From assembly GCA_002914845.1 (NCBI GenBank), contig JXTC01000043.1, forward strand, positions 521,581 to 585,580: DNA of 64,000 bases, given 5' to 3'. Made by a program: the position numbers and the translations under genes. Below, piece after piece: positions 24,760-37,877 of the stretch. Position 1 is the first letter of the stretch; each line of letters opens with the position of its first letter. The notes under the pieces are model-generated. The model saw only the letters and a list, made by a program, of their open reading frames with translations. It made no database searches and was not told where the DNA came from. Source of the DNA: Trema orientale (Eukaryota > Streptophyta > Magnoliopsida > Rosales > Cannabaceae).

Positions 24760-25205
24760 GGAAACCACAAAAGTTTCTTTGGAAAAAAGAAAAGATGACT
24801 TATTTACTAAAAAAAACGCTACTGCATTTTTTAGTTCCCAAAGTATTTAGAAAAATACCTTAAAAGGTCGTACGGAATTTTTATTTTTGAAATGTCGTAA
24901 ATTTGGTAATATTTTTTGAAAAATAGGTATAAGTGTCCAAAACCCAAGATTTTTTCCCATTCTCATAACATTTTGTTAAGAAATATCACTTTTAAAATAT
25001 TTTAAAATGTTTTTAGAAAAATACAATTTTTAAAATGGTTAATAGTTATTAGTATATGAAAACTGGTTACTGGTTACCAGTTATAAATATCTTTAGTTAC
25101 TAGTTACCAATACCCAAAAACTAGTTATTGGTTACTAGTTACTATTTTAAAAATAATATTTTTCTAATTTTTTAAAAAGTGATATTTTTCTAATATTTTC
25201 AATTC
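24760..25205. repeat. Modular inverted-word repeat family, locus 1
   Basis: Two blocks. At 24760-24950, read in reverse, is a terminal segment (tttggacacttatacctatt) followed by a short ggtttcc/ggaaacc piece; the same segment begins the 52.13-kb locus. At 24960-25205 is a near-palindromic module with aaatatcacttttaaaa and gatatttttctaat at its ends and repeated ggttac/gttaccag words in the middle. Related modules occur at 58805-59055 and 59220-59450. Confidence 0.65.
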
Positions 25206-26830
25206 TTTTCTAAAAAGGTTCGTACAAAGAGCTATCACAACGTTGTCTACGTGTCGAAGTCCTGATAGGCGGTCGATATAGAAAATGACACTTCCCACAG
25301 CGTCCTTGCCACGTTAGCGCTTGCAGAGATAACATACTTATGATATAAAAATAATAATATTGGCGTAATAATAACGTAAGTGTTATCACAATGCTGACAC
25401 TACGTATCGAAGTCCCTGTAGGCGGTCGCAATAAGAAAAGACACTTCCTACGACGTCCTTGTGTGTAGGCGGTTGAAAGAGTAACTAGCTTACGGATCGA
25501 CAATAATATAATAAACCGATAATAATAAAGGGATCTAGTTGACGGAGGCGAATAAACCGACCATAGTGTCAACTAGAAGCTAGCAGCAGAAATAAAGTAC
25601 TGAAAAATAAATAGTTAGAAACTGACGAAGGCGATATCGTCCATATGCAGTTAATTAGAGGGGTTAGAATTACTAGGCGGTAAGTCCAGCCATCTTATCA
25701 TAAATAATAATAAATAACTGAAATTAAAGTACTGAAATTTAAATAAAGCGGTGTGACGGTTGCGAAGAAAAACAACACAGATCACTAAATAAATGCGCAC
25801 AATAATTCAAAGGGGAGCAAAGTAACCGATTGCACTTAAGGCAACAATACAGATTACTTTATGGGGAAGAGGAAGCATAGTAATTGATTGCACTTAGAGC
25901 AACAATACGAATTACCCGCCAAAGAAGAGATATAAGACAGATATATATATATATAGAGCACGAAACCTCGAACTTGTGCTACAAATCAAGTACAAAATTG
26001 TGGAGAGTAGCTCGGTACCCAAAGATCACTAAAGAACACGAGTTAGAAAATGGAAGGAAAGATAAACGTTACAAGTGTAGGGAATGAAGGATGGTGGCGT
26101 GGATGATGCTAGACCATGCATTGAATATAAAAGCAAGAGAGAGAAGGGGAAGCTTGAGAGCTTCGGATGAATAAGAGAAAGAGAAGGAGAGAGAGAGCAC
26201 GGTTGAGAGAAGAATTAAAGAGAGAAAATGAGAGCTTGTATTAATGAGGTGGAAAATTTGTTGTTACAAAATGAAGGGAGTACCCTTCTATTTATAGGCA
26301 AAAATTACCTTGTAAGACAAGATCTTAGACTACAAGGGAAATAGATGTCAAATGGCTAAGTTTACTTAATTTACAAGTACTTCTAAGTACTTAGGCTACA
26401 TGTACTTGGCTTGTAAGCACTTAGTCTACAAATACTTGACTTGTAAGTACTTAGTCTATAAGAGAATGAAGTGGCAGCTAGCTATTGGCCAAGCCAACTA
26501 AAGCTACAAGAGCTTATATAACAAGTTAAAACTTTCCGGAGGTTTCTAGAAGCATGGGGCAGCTTACTCCTGAAGCACTTGAGCTACAAGTTCTTTGAGC
26601 ACAAGTTGGAAGGTTCTGGAGCTTTCTAGAGACGTCGGGCAGCTTGTATACGTAGAGGACCCCTTCAAAACAGCGTGTAGTTTGGGCTTGAGTGATGTGT
26701 AGTTTGCATCCAAGTGACATGTAGTTTAGGTCAATAATTTTTGTGCTTAATTAGCACTAATTCATGTCTTAGGATTAATTCTAATAATTAGAAAAATCCC
26801 AAAACAACTACAAAATTCTAAACCTTTGTG
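25206..26830 (-). mobile_element. LTR- or leader-like retroelement remnant, minus strand
   Basis: Read on the minus strand, the segment has a TATA-like cctataaatagaagggtact (about 26290) followed by a pyrimidine-rich stretch with many ctctct words, the usual look of a retroelement promoter and R/U5 region. Two diverged copies of a ~180-bp unit lie at about 25220-25460 (shared cgaagtcc, aggcggtcg and gacacttcc words). A ~31-bp repeat (taagtacttagtctacaa) lies at about 26360-26465. I found no clean TG...CA ends or target duplication and no coding. Family (copia, gypsy or an integrated pararetrovirus leader) is undecided. Confidence 0.4.
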
Positions 26831-27295
26831 GTTTCTTGGAAACTAATTTAGTTTCCTATTAGCAGAATATTTTGTACGTAAATAAATCACAGGAAATCAC
26901 AAAGGTTTCTTGGAAACTAATTTAGTTTCTTTTAGTGAAACGTCATGTATGTAAATAAATCACAGGAAACTACGAATATTTCTTTGAAACCATTGTGGTT
27001 TTCTTTTTATAGAATACCCTGTAACTAAATAAATCACAGAAAAATATGAAAGTTTCTTGAAAACCATCGTGGTTTCCTTTTTTTAGAATGCCATACAGAA
27101 AACTATGAAGGTTTCCTAGAAACCATGTGATTTTTTTTAGCAGAATATCCTGTAGCTAAGTAAATCACAAGAAGCCAAGAAGGTTTCCTGGAAACCATCG
27201 TTGTTTTCTTTTTGTAAAATGCTATATAGCTAAGTAAATCATAGGAAACTACAAAAGTTTCCTTGTGGTTTCCTTTCTTTTTATGGTTTCTTTTT
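26830..27295. repeat. GGAAACC/GGTTTCC minisatellite, ~80-90 bp period
   Basis: A unit of the form aatcacaggaaac...ggtttcttggaaac...gtttcctttt...gtacgtaaata is repeated about five times with progressive divergence. Each unit holds several complementary gaaac/gtttc words and could fold. The same unit recurs at 52300-52790. Confidence 0.85.
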
Positions 27296-27559
27296 TTTTT
27301 TTTTTCTATTTACAATAAGAGAGCCCAAGCTATCTATTTACTCCTTAACACATATAAATATATATATATACCTATATATATATATTCATTCTTCTTATAA
27401 TAGTGTCTTCTTTTTCAAGAATTTAGTTTAGGCGTTAGAGATCAATAAATAACTAATCCAAAATTAAAAACTATTCTTGATAGATAGCTGTCCCAAAATA
27501 AAGAGAAAAAAATCAATTAGGATTGTGAAAATAATATGGGGGAGGAAATTTGACTTACA

Positions 27560-28110
27560 GTGTAAGAAGAAAGCTTCAAAGTAGCTGCAATCCCCTCGAC
27601 CGTGTCAATGACCCTCTCCTCGAAGCAACCTCACCATAGTTTGTTCTATTTAGGCTCCTCCAACTTTATGCCCAAAAATATAGTCGTAATGAATTGAAGG
27701 GGGAGAGCGAGAAATTGTTTCATCAATGTCTCCATTGAGAAACGCTGTCTTAACGTCCATCTGATGAAGTTCTAAATCATAATGTGCCATAAGCACCATA
27801 ATAACTCTAAATGAGTCCTTCGAAGCAACTGGAGAGAAGGTCTCTTTAAAGTCAATGCCTTCCTTCTGAGTGAAGCCTTTAGTGCCAAGATGTGCATTAT
27901 ATCTCTTAACATTGCCTTTCGAATTCCGTTTGGTCTTAAATATCCATTTGCAACTAATGGGCTTCGAACCTTCAGGCAATTTGACGAGATCCCAAACGCC
28001 ATTGTCTCTTATAGACTTCATCTCTTCATTCATGGCATCGATCCACTTTTGAGAATTGGAACTTTTTTTGATTTGTGTGAAGTTGATTAGATCATCTTCT
28101 AGTATCCCAA
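27560..28110 (-). mobile_element. Ty1/copia reverse-transcriptase fragment (fossil)
   Basis: The minus strand encodes the N-terminal part of a copia reverse transcriptase: NGVWDLVKLPEGSKPISCKW, FSPVASKDSFRVIM and QMDVKTAFLNGD are diagnostic. No LTRs are attached and the rest of pol is absent, so it is a broken relic. It lies upstream, in the same orientation, of the LTR-like remnant at 25.2-26.8 kb; the two could be parts of one deleted element, which is an inference. Confidence 0.88.
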
Positions 28111-28917
28111 TGTGTCATTTTTCTAAAACATACCGTATAAAATTAAGTGATTTCACCTGCACCGTATTATTGGTATATTTTTTTATAAGGTAGTGCACTG
28201 TGTCTTTTTCCCCAAAATCTTTTATAATTCTTTTTTGTTTTTGGAGGAAGAAGTTTTAAACACTATTGTGCGGACTTGCACTTCCAGTAGTTAGCAAGTG
28301 CCTATATCTTTGATTTACTTTGATGGAACTGTGCTAGAGAGATGAAACTCGAACTTTGGGATACAATCCCCGGAAGAGAGAGTAGCACGATATCCAGTCT
28401 TTTTGGTTGACCAAAGGCTATCCAACAATCCTCTCAGACCCGAGAAACGGTACTAGGCAAAGATCGTCGGGCATTCATTATAGGTTCGTCTCTTTCGATG
28501 TTTATGTTATTTTGATATTGTGGGATATTCTTTGTCTTTGGGTTTGGGTTGTTTGGTTGCTGAGAAAGTTTGGTTTAGTACATTAGATGGAAAAACGAGT
28601 AAGGTTGGTTTTCAGGTTATGATACTTCACTGTATTGGGTTACAATTCAGTAATGGTTCCTTCCTTTGTTATGATGGATATAATGGACTATATGTTCAAA
28701 AGTTTCTAAGTAGTGAGACGATCAAAAGTCTGATGCTTTTTCCGTTGAGATTCTGTTCTGATTTAATTGAATTGATTGTTAACAGTGACCAACATTAGAT
28801 GCATTTTTTTATTTCAAGAAACGGCCTTTTTCAGTTGCCTTATTTTGTTCTTTATGGTAGTTTAGCGGCTTAGATTTTTGCAATTTGATACAATATATGT
28901 TGTCGTAATCATCTCAG

Positions 28918-29064
28918 GAGCTTGCTGTAGCCCCAAGTCCTGCAAGCGATGGACCTCAAACTATGCTTGTGTTAGCAGCCAACAGGACGAACAGACCGGA
29001 CATTCTTCTTGGCTTCCGGAGTTATCTAGGTGGTTGGGACATCACTAGTCAGGATTATTGGGCC
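28918..29064 (+). pseudogene. Orphan exon of a plant transmembrane-protein family
   Basis: A 147-bp exon with intact borders (atctcag before, gtaagt after) encodes 49 residues including TMLVLAANRTNRPDILLGF and YLGGWDITSQDYWA. This matches the conserved N-terminal extracellular region of a plant multi-pass membrane-protein family (Arabidopsis At2g12400/At2g25270-like, from memory). In those proteins the next exon starts with a transmembrane segment; no such exon follows here. A possible remnant of the preceding exon, with VLGKDRRAFI-like coding, ends near 28483 before a gttcgt donor-like site, but its phase does not fit. I read this as a truncated duplicate, not a working gene. Confidence 0.65.
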
Positions 29065-29454
29065 GTAAGTTCTGTTAACTTCATAAATTGTCATGGTCTT
29101 TTGGTTGGTTTCGTGTATTTTCATTGCCGAAGTGGTGGATTATAATTAACTTGTAGAGCTAAATCCGAGTTCCAAATTCAGTTATAATGATTTATATTCC
29201 ATAACTTCAGATTAGACTATATTTGTTATTTTGGACTCCAAAGTCCCAACTAATTTTCAAATTGCTACCCTCTTTAACTAATAGAGTTAAAAGAAAGCTC
29301 AGTTTGCTTTACGATTATAATGTTATTTTTTCCATTGCTAATATTCGGTTTTCTAACGTGTTTATTTTAACCCATATCATTGTCAGGTCAAAAAGTTTGC
29401 GCGCGCCGAGTGTTTGATTATTTATCCCAAAGAAGACACACCTGCTCTATCAAT

Positions 29455-30643
29455 ATGCACAAGAGATCATCGTTGTTGGGCTTAAACCAGTCTCTCAAAT
29501 TCTCTAAACTTAACAAGGAATCAGCTTTTATGTGGGACCCAGTGAGGTACAAATCCAGTGGAGGAAGTAGGCCGAAGAAGAAAATCTACTACAGAGTCCA
29601 TGAGCTGGACAGAGCCATGGACTTGCAGAAAAAGCCATCCTTGATCCTACGGCTGAAGTCCATTATCCAATCCCAAAAACATCAGTCACTCCTTCTCCGA
29701 GACCTTAAAAAAGAAGTTGGGTTTGTCCAGAAATGGAACTTCATGGCTGTCATCGAGAAGTATCCTTCAATATTTTTTATTGGTGGGGGTGATCGAGCAC
29801 CGCCATTTGTTAGGCTCACTGAAAAAGCTGAAAGGATCGCCCATGAAGAAGCTAATGCCAAGGAGTTAATGGAACCCGTTTTGGTCAGGAACATAAGGAA
29901 GTTATTGATGTTGTCAGTCGATTGTCGAGTACCACTTGGAAAGATTAAACTGATTGAATCCGAGTTAGGTTTACCGGATGATTTTGATAAGTCATTGATT
30001 CCGAAGTACCCGGAATTCTTTTCGGTTAAGGATGTCAATGGAAAACCTTATGTTCATTTGGAAAATTGGGACTCTTCGTTAGTAATCACTGCCCGCGAAG
30101 AAAGATTAGCAAGTGAAGGAATTTTGGACCTTGCTGTGCATCCAAGGAAGGTTAGAATATCAAAAGATGGTAATTATCTTGGTCCATATGCCTTTAACAT
30201 AAGTTTCCCTGCTGGTTTTAGACCAAATATGAGTTACCTTGAGCAATTTGAAAAGTGGCAAAAAATGGAATTCCCTTCTCCATATTTGACTGCTAGGAGA
30301 TTTGAAATGGCTGATCCAAAAGCAAGGAAGAGAGTGGTGGCAGTACTTCATGAGCTCCTAAGTTTGACTATGGAGAAGAGAATGACATCTGCTCAACTGG
30401 ATATGTTTCATTCGGAGTATTTCTTACCATCTAAGTTGCTACTTTGTTTGATAGACATCATGGTATCTTTTATATCACTAACAAAGGTGCAAGGAGTACT
30501 GTATTTCTTAAAGAAGCTTATGATGGGTCCAATTTAATAGACAAATGTCCTACGTAAGTTTAAATAAAAAATTTGTAGTATTTAGCGGTAGAGGAGATTT
30601 CAGTTTATCAAAAGAAAAGCCTTGTGCTCAGCATGTTTTCTGA
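29455..30643 (+). CDS. PORR-domain organelle RNA-binding protein, C-terminal frame disrupted
   Basis: PORR (plant organelle RNA recognition) proteins such as WTF1, WTF9 and RPD1 bind group II introns and support splicing in chloroplasts or mitochondria. From ATG 29455 the peptide begins MHKRSSLLGLNQSLKFSKLN, a basic Ser-rich stretch fitting a mitochondrial presequence. The PORR core starts near YRVHELDRAMDLQKKPS and includes KYPSIFFI, KLLMLSVDCRVPLGKI, LGLPDDF, IPKYPEFFSV and SPYLTARRFEMADP. At about 30450 homology leaves this frame: HHGIFYITNKGARSTVFLKE continues in the next frame. At about 30550 it shifts again to YVSLNKKFVVFSGRGD, ending TGA 30641-30643. Two one-base changes explain this; sequencing error or a recent pseudogene are both possible. 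A gtaagt at 30554 could alternatively be a donor. Confidence 0.85.
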
Positions 30644-33600
30644 AGACATATTTTGGTTTAGTCCTATGACATTCTCTCTCGAGTGTGAAATTTCAGCCTG
30701 CATTGACTGTATCTTTATTCTTTAGAACATGAAATGAACTTTGTTCAGAAAGAAAGACAACTTAAGCTTATTTTACACAAGTAGTCATGACAAGCCTACC
30801 TAAAACTGTTGAGAACCAGAAATTTCTTGATTAGGAACGTGGAGAAGAAATTGAAAATCACTACCTTCAGAAGATTCTAAAGTGGCAGACTGAAGAATGA
30901 GGATTGACTTTCCTATTTTTTCCCTATTTGATACATCCAAAACTTTAATGGGCCAAAATTAATGGGCTGTTGGGCCAAGTAACTTACATGTAGGTTCTCT
31001 CATGCTCTGCCTCATATGAAAACAATATACCATATGTTTCTATTTGAGGACCTAAAACTTCCTGATCCTGTGCTTGCTTAAAAACTCATGGGCCTTGGTT
31101 TTATTTTCGTCCTGATAAAAACTAGACAATATTTCCTTATTATCACGTTTGTTCTATCAGGCTTTCATTAATAGTAGCAATTTTTAGTTCATTACATTCA
31201 GTCAAATCACATTGCTTCTATGAATTTTCCTTCTTTCTAACGATACTGATCCTTTCTTTTTATTAAGCCTCACCTCTTACTTGATACAGAGCTGAACCAG
31301 TATTTTATCCCTTGCATAGAGGTAAGAACTTCACTAGTAGCTACTCCTATAATATATATATATATGTGTGTTAGAGAAGTGGGCTTAATTTTATATTAAT
31401 ATAGGTAGTCAACCAAAAAGAAAGTAATTGGATTTCACAGGAGGAACCCTTTCGGATCATCATTTTTTCAGGATTTAAAGCAATCTTCAATATGGTCCAC
31501 TAATGACTACTAATATATTATCCTTAAAGTTTGTAAAAAAATAAAAAGAAAAGAAAAAATCACGGGTTGTATTGGTGATAGATATGGTTATGGGGTAGGA
31601 CTTCAAAAGAAGAAAGTTAGTTAGGAATCACAACCCAGAGAAAAAGTTGACACCCACTTATTATAGATAGTGCACATTTAAGGGGCATCATTAAAACTCA
31701 AAACAACCTCACATTTCATTGGCTCACATAATTATGGCAAAGGTGGTGTTTTTGAATGACTTTTTTTTTAGGGAGGGAGGGGGTTTATCTTAGTGGTCTA
31801 TAATAGGCTCTTTAACTTAAAATATGATTTCAATCAAAGCCCAGCTGTATATGGTTGATCTTGATCATCACATTTATGATTTCTATTCTCCCTTTATCCC
31901 AACTCTCACTTTAATTATACAACCATCAATAAAGTTAGCAGTAACAAAAGAACCCTTGTTTCCTCCTCCCCTCCTTATTCTCTTGAAACATTTTGGATGC
32001 AGGCCTAGTTGTAACCCACTCAAGTGTCAACTCTTTTCCAGGAGATTATAAAGTCAAAACATCTTAGCTACTTCAACAGGTTTTTCTGAGACTTTAAACT
32101 TATGTGCTTTTTATTTTTAAAAAAAAAACCAAGTGTAGATTTCTTATAATTCATTAATCTTTGTCCTCCATACTAAAGTTATTCCTAGCCTATCTAATCA
32201 ATAGTCACATTATTATATCACATATGCATTTGGTAGTAATACGTCCTTGTTATTGAAATGGACCCCTTTATTTTTTGGGACATTTTCTAGTGCGTCAAGC
32301 ATGGCGACCCCCAACTTGTCTGTGGTTTAGACACGTTTCTTGTACTGAAAATCTTTTTAAGTATATTTTGTACTTTAGTTGTATGTCAAATATTATAGGC
32401 GCACCATCTTTGGCTTCTTGTGTCTTTGATAAGGCTTTATTTGTCACTTTCGATGACTGTGACGACCTTGTAGTACTGCTCTGTGTCTTAAACCCCCCAC
32501 ACACTTCACATTACTCAAACAAAATGACATAACATGAAAATAGAAAAAGAAAATGAAAACACAGGGCCATTAGAAATTTATTGCAAAGGAAAAAAATAAT
32601 AAAAATAAAAGTTGATATTGAATTTTCTTTGTGGGTGGATCGTGTGGACTTAGATGTGATACGACAGAAGGTACTGGAAGATATGGATAATAATTGTGAA
32701 AGTGATATACATAAGTAGTTACATACATTGTAAAAAGAATTCTACACGGGATTTATAGATGAGAGAATTTGAGCTTCTTGGATGAAGTTTTTAAGGATAT
32801 AACTTCTAGAACACACTAAAAGCTGAAAAAGCAACTTTTCATGCAGTTTTCTGTCGTTTAAACACAGTTAAGTAGATTATATTAGAATTTATATATACCC
32901 TTCTATACTTTGCTAAAAAAAAATCTTAAATTTAATATTTGTAACTTTAAGATCCTCATTATAAATAATGATAAGACGTGGTTAAAATAAGAATTTAAGT
33001 AATTTTATTTTTTAATTAGGGGATTGAGATTTGAATTACGGACCTTCACATTAGGAAAATGCGTAATTACCACCAAATTATGCACATGATTATTTCGAGT
33101 AATTTTATGGCTAGTAAAATTTTTAGTAATTGTTTATTATGTAAAATATCTTAGCTAGTACCTTAAATGCACAATACATGGACCGGAATAAATGCATTAC
33201 GAAGGGTCCATGTTTCGTGTATTGTAAGACATGGAGGGGACATGTCTAGCCTGTGCAATCACTATCCATTCATTATGAACTTAAAAGTCAGATTGATTAA
33301 GCAAAACTCCTTTTATTTTTAATTTGGGGGATCAGATGAACAGAGTATATATTCACAATTACAGTTCATTGTGGAGCCCATTTTTAGGCCCAATGTATTA
33401 ATTCACTTCTGTTTTGTTGCTTTATAGGGCCCATTTCGTTTTGTCAAAAATAGGGAATCAGATGGTTGCTGCCGACCCATTATGAATGAGATGGAAGACG
33501 AAGAAAGATTTCATTACGACGTAGACTAGGGGGAAAAAAAAGTAATGAAAGAATACTATTGGAAAATGAGATAAATATATATAAAAATATATAATGGTAA

Positions 33601-34386
33601 TACCACCATCAATGGCATTGTTGCCAAATGCTACTTTCAAAAGTGAAGGTCTAATGATTTATAGTCAAGTTGTATCTATAATAGATAAGTGGAAAGTCTT
33701 GAATTCAAATCAAGGAAAAAAAAAATAAAAAACAAAAGATTATAAAAAAAAAAGGTGGAAAAGCATGGCTAATGCCTCTTTATAAATCAAGGAAAGTAAT
33801 TATGAAAGAAAACAGAGTACAGGCTAGTAGTGATTAATTCATGATCAATATTGATAGTGATAGAGAGGGAGATGGATAGGTGGTCATTGTTTTGTCCCTT
33901 GTACTACAATTCTATACAACTTTCAATACTGTTGATTGACATTACAATGCATCAGCTAGTGCTTATCACTTGAATTATTAAGTCACTCTGGTGGCATGTG
34001 CATTGTAATGGCAAATAGTGAAGATTGGTTGGTGGCCTCGGTGCTTTCTTATATTGCTAATTTTGCCGTTTCTTTATTTGTTATTTAAAATTTTGAAAGG
34101 TTATGGTTTTGAGAAATGTTATCTTAAATTAATGATAAAATGTTGATTGGATAATAAGATTTAAACAATATATGTTGTCACATTATTGGAGTTAGATAGA
34201 GTTCCTACTAGGAACAAAGGAAATTCAAACATATATTTTGAGAGCTAAGTTGAATATCTTGAAAGGACATGTTAATTAACAAATAGAAGAAACAACGAAA
34301 CATATATCAAGCTATTAATTTATGTTTGTTTATGCGTCCATACGCTATAGATACTATGTTAAAAACTTAGAACAGTGCCATTTATT

Positions 34387-34439
34387 TACCTCTTTCGTAA
34401 TTTTTTTTTTTTTTTTTTGGTAATGTACCTCTTTCATAA
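34387..34439 (-). mobile_element. Micro-retroposition: 25-bp T-run insert with 14-bp duplication
   Basis: tacctctttcgtaa (34387-34400) and tacctctttcataa (34426-34439) match at 13 of 14 positions and bracket a T-run followed by ggtaatg. On the minus strand the insert is a short tag plus poly(A), as target-primed retroposition leaves. Confidence 0.55.
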
Positions 34440-37400
34440 ATTCGTAAAAACTATTGTATCTGAAGAAAAAGAAATTACGTACCGGGGCATCCAAATACCC
34501 AACTGAAAAGGAAAACTGGCACATATTTGATTCATTGGATACGTATTAACATTATCAATAAATTATGCAATGGGTTGGTAAGGCATTAGAATTTCACTTT
34601 GGAAAACAGGAAAAAGTTAATATGACCATTAATTAAGATTGCCACGTAAATGTGAACCGTCCGTATTTTTATTGAAAATTGATCATTATATATGCATACA
34701 TGTGGTTGGTGTAGTCTATGGAGTTTCATTTATCTCTCTTTTAATTGTCTGGATTCATCTTTGATTAGACACATATAGTAACAGTGTAGATTATGGTAAA
34801 GTAAATCTGCTATACAAATATAGAAAATTGCCGCACTAATCATATAGAGTTTGTATATATAAATGCTAGATGTTTGGTGCACTTTGAATAATACCCTAAA
34901 GATAGGGAAAAAAGATTAAGATGGCTTTGATTTATCATACTAATGGGGGGTTTCAATTCCAAAGGCAAGGTCTTATGTAGCATAAGAAATGGGCCCAAAT
35001 TTCACAAATTCAGAAGAATTGTCGGCAACATGATATTGTGCACTTCCATATTGGTGATAATACCAAAGCTTTTTCCATCCATTTATTTGGTCCAAGTGAT
35101 AGCTGATGATTCTTTTGTAATGTCACCTTCAAACTCCAAAGCTCACGTCTATGTCACTGTTAGAATGTACTACTTTCAAAAAGGGTAGAGGAAAAAGTGG
35201 AAGAGAGGAAAAAAGAAAAAAGAAATTAAAATCAAACATAGTACACCCCATCTTCCCCTTTCTTCTTGATAGAGATCATTTCAGAATTAGAATCATATCA
35301 TTTTCAATATTTTATTAGTCCAATCCTAATTCATTATTACTAACCATTTTCATAGGAAATCCATATGTATATATATCACTCTTTATAATCTCTCTTTTCT
35401 TTTTTTCTTTTTTTTCCCCTCCCCTTGGGCTTGGTGTGTGCCCACTCACCACCTCAACCAAACAACATGAATGATTTCTAGTGGTTAGCTTTTGCAGTAG
35501 TGGCTAATGTAGACAATAAGGAACTATTAACACTTTTAGACAAAGTTGCCACTAATGAGAGAGAGAACGAGAAAAAACACAATTATTATACCAAGATGGG
35601 GGAGTTGGGTTCACAACCACAATCTCCAAGAACCTATTAATGGGATGAGTAAGACTGGATGGTCACAGCACATGGATATATTTGTATTAGTGGGAGAAGC
35701 TGATGTTTACACTTAGAAAGAAACAAACCAAAATCTGTCAAAAGCCAGCCCAAGAAAAGATCTTTTTTTAAAATATATAAAATGAGAAAAGAAAAGAGCG
35801 AGATTGAGAGAGAATAATAGTTGTAACAGTTGATCCCCTTTACTCTTTTTGTGTTTCTTTATTTCTCTTTTTCATTGTTTCATCCATAGTGGGGGATTAC
35901 TTGATTCAAAACTGCAATAAATTATGTCTCTATCTTTAGCCTTACTCCATCCATCTATCACACAAGCATACACCAAATCCAACCTTTGTAAAGTAGACTC
36001 ATGGCAGGTCATTGAAATTCCCACAAAAAGAAATAAAAAAATAATAAAAATTAATAAACAAAAAGAGAGAAAATTTTCATAATGTTGAGTGTGAGATATG
36101 ATATCTAGGTGAGTGAATGGTTTATGCCCCTCTTTCTTTTAGGAGGTTGTGGATTCTTATCTTGACCCACCTGCCTTTTTAAAAGACAAATATATAACCC
36201 ATTACCCTTACATAGTAACATGAGAATATATTAGAAAGAGAAGGGAAGCACCATGGGAACTCTTGCCTGACTTTTAGGTTTCCATCGACCTAAAGTAGTG
36301 CCTCATCTTTGAAATAATAATAGTAATATCCATTAAAAGACAAAGAAACTTAATATTTATATATTATTGTTGATCAAGCTAAGTGATGACAATAATCACA
36401 CCTATTTAATTCTATAGTTTGCCAACAGAACCAGACAACCTGAATTCTCTTTAATTTGACAGCCTTTAGCTAGAAATTTCCTGAGGGTAAAACTTGCGAT
36501 TCATTTATATTCTTAACTTAGAAATGGTACATATTTGGGACCATATATCTTAAATTCTAATTTGACATGGCCATAGTAGCTAGCTAGCAAGGTCTTATCG
36601 ATTCTTTCTCAAGTGACTTGTGATTTGGGTGTGTGGAGTCTTCCTTTGTTTAAAGAGAAATATGTGTAAAAATGTTACGAGGAGAGAAGAAAATGTAACA
36701 AGAAAATCAATTCTAAGATGATGGGAGTAGTACATGAGTGCCCCCTTTCACAAGGGAAGAAAGTTAGGGTTCCCATCATGGCCCCCATGCCTATTAATTG
36801 GATCCATATTCTATGCTTTTGTACTGTCCATTACTTGGGCACAGCCCCACCTCAACTGAAAAAATGGAATATATATACACACAAATATAGGTGTTTATTA
36901 TCACCAAAATGGACAACTTATGTGACACACATTTCCATCCCCCTCCTTTACATCAAACCTCTCATTCTCTTAACCAAAAAGAATTTCTTTTTTATTTTTT
37001 CATGAGTTTTAAAGAAAAAGCACAAAAGTATGGACCTAGGTACTTAGAGGAGACACTGTCCTTTATGTCCTCACAAGAAAAATACCATTGGATCAAGTGT
37101 CACTTTCCTCTTCGTCGGCATGTGGTTAGCCTTGTGCGTGGTGTGTACGTGACGATGAGTTTGAGCTTTGAGCACGCTCTTGATGATCTTATGTTATTGA
37201 ATTTTTATGCATATTTATAGTATGCAATATTAATTATGTCCAATGAATATCACCAGGGGTTAAAGAATAAAGATCAAGTAACAATTAGAACAAGAAAGAT
37301 GTGGGGTTGGAGAGGTCATGACCCACATGAAATGATGTGTGATTTTATAGGGGGACCCTAAGCAATGAAGTTGGGTTAGTTTACTTTATTCAAATATCTT

Positions 37401-37836
37401 TTTTCTTTCGGAGGAGACATGGGATTGTGTTTGTGTTAGTTGCCCTTCTTCTGGGCATTAATTTTTTTTTTCCCCCTAGTTGATGATTTGTGTAAAATCT
37501 TTTGAAAAATAGGGAGAAGTTTTGGAATTCCAATGTGCAATGCACCACTTAACCAAAACCAACTTCATGATATGCGCCATCTTGACAAAAATTAATTAGT
37601 ACTTAATTCCCCTTTGACAAACCTATTATCTCCAAAGATACCAAAATATTAAATTTAAGAAGAAAAGAAAAAGAATAAAATAAACATTATACGGTCGTGT
37701 CGCGATCGAATAAATCTTAGGATGGTATAATCCCGGGTCCACAATTATAAGTATGCACTAATTAAAGCTCGCTTGTAATCAACAACCAACCCTTTTTCGT
37801 TTGCTAATTGAATCTGTGATTCTTTGTATTATAAAT

Positions 37837-37877
37837 TTGATTACTTTACCTTTCAAAAAAAAAAATTGGTTACTTTA
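37837..37877 (+). mobile_element. Micro-retroposition: 17-bp A-tailed insert with 12-bp duplication
   Basis: ttgattacttta (37837-37848) and ttggttacttta (37866-37877) match at 11 of 12 positions around an insert of cctttc plus eleven A. The tag ctttc-A(n) equals the 3' end of the LINE-like insertion at 21936-22705 (actttc-A(n)). Confidence 0.55.

Noticed and set aside
28520-28798. 92-codon frame between the copia fragment and the orphan exon
   Set aside because: Intron-like, T-rich sequence with no homology.
36718-37220. Two overlapping frames that look weakly protein-like
   Set aside because: No family resemblance, no splice pattern and AT-rich codon use; treated as spacer.
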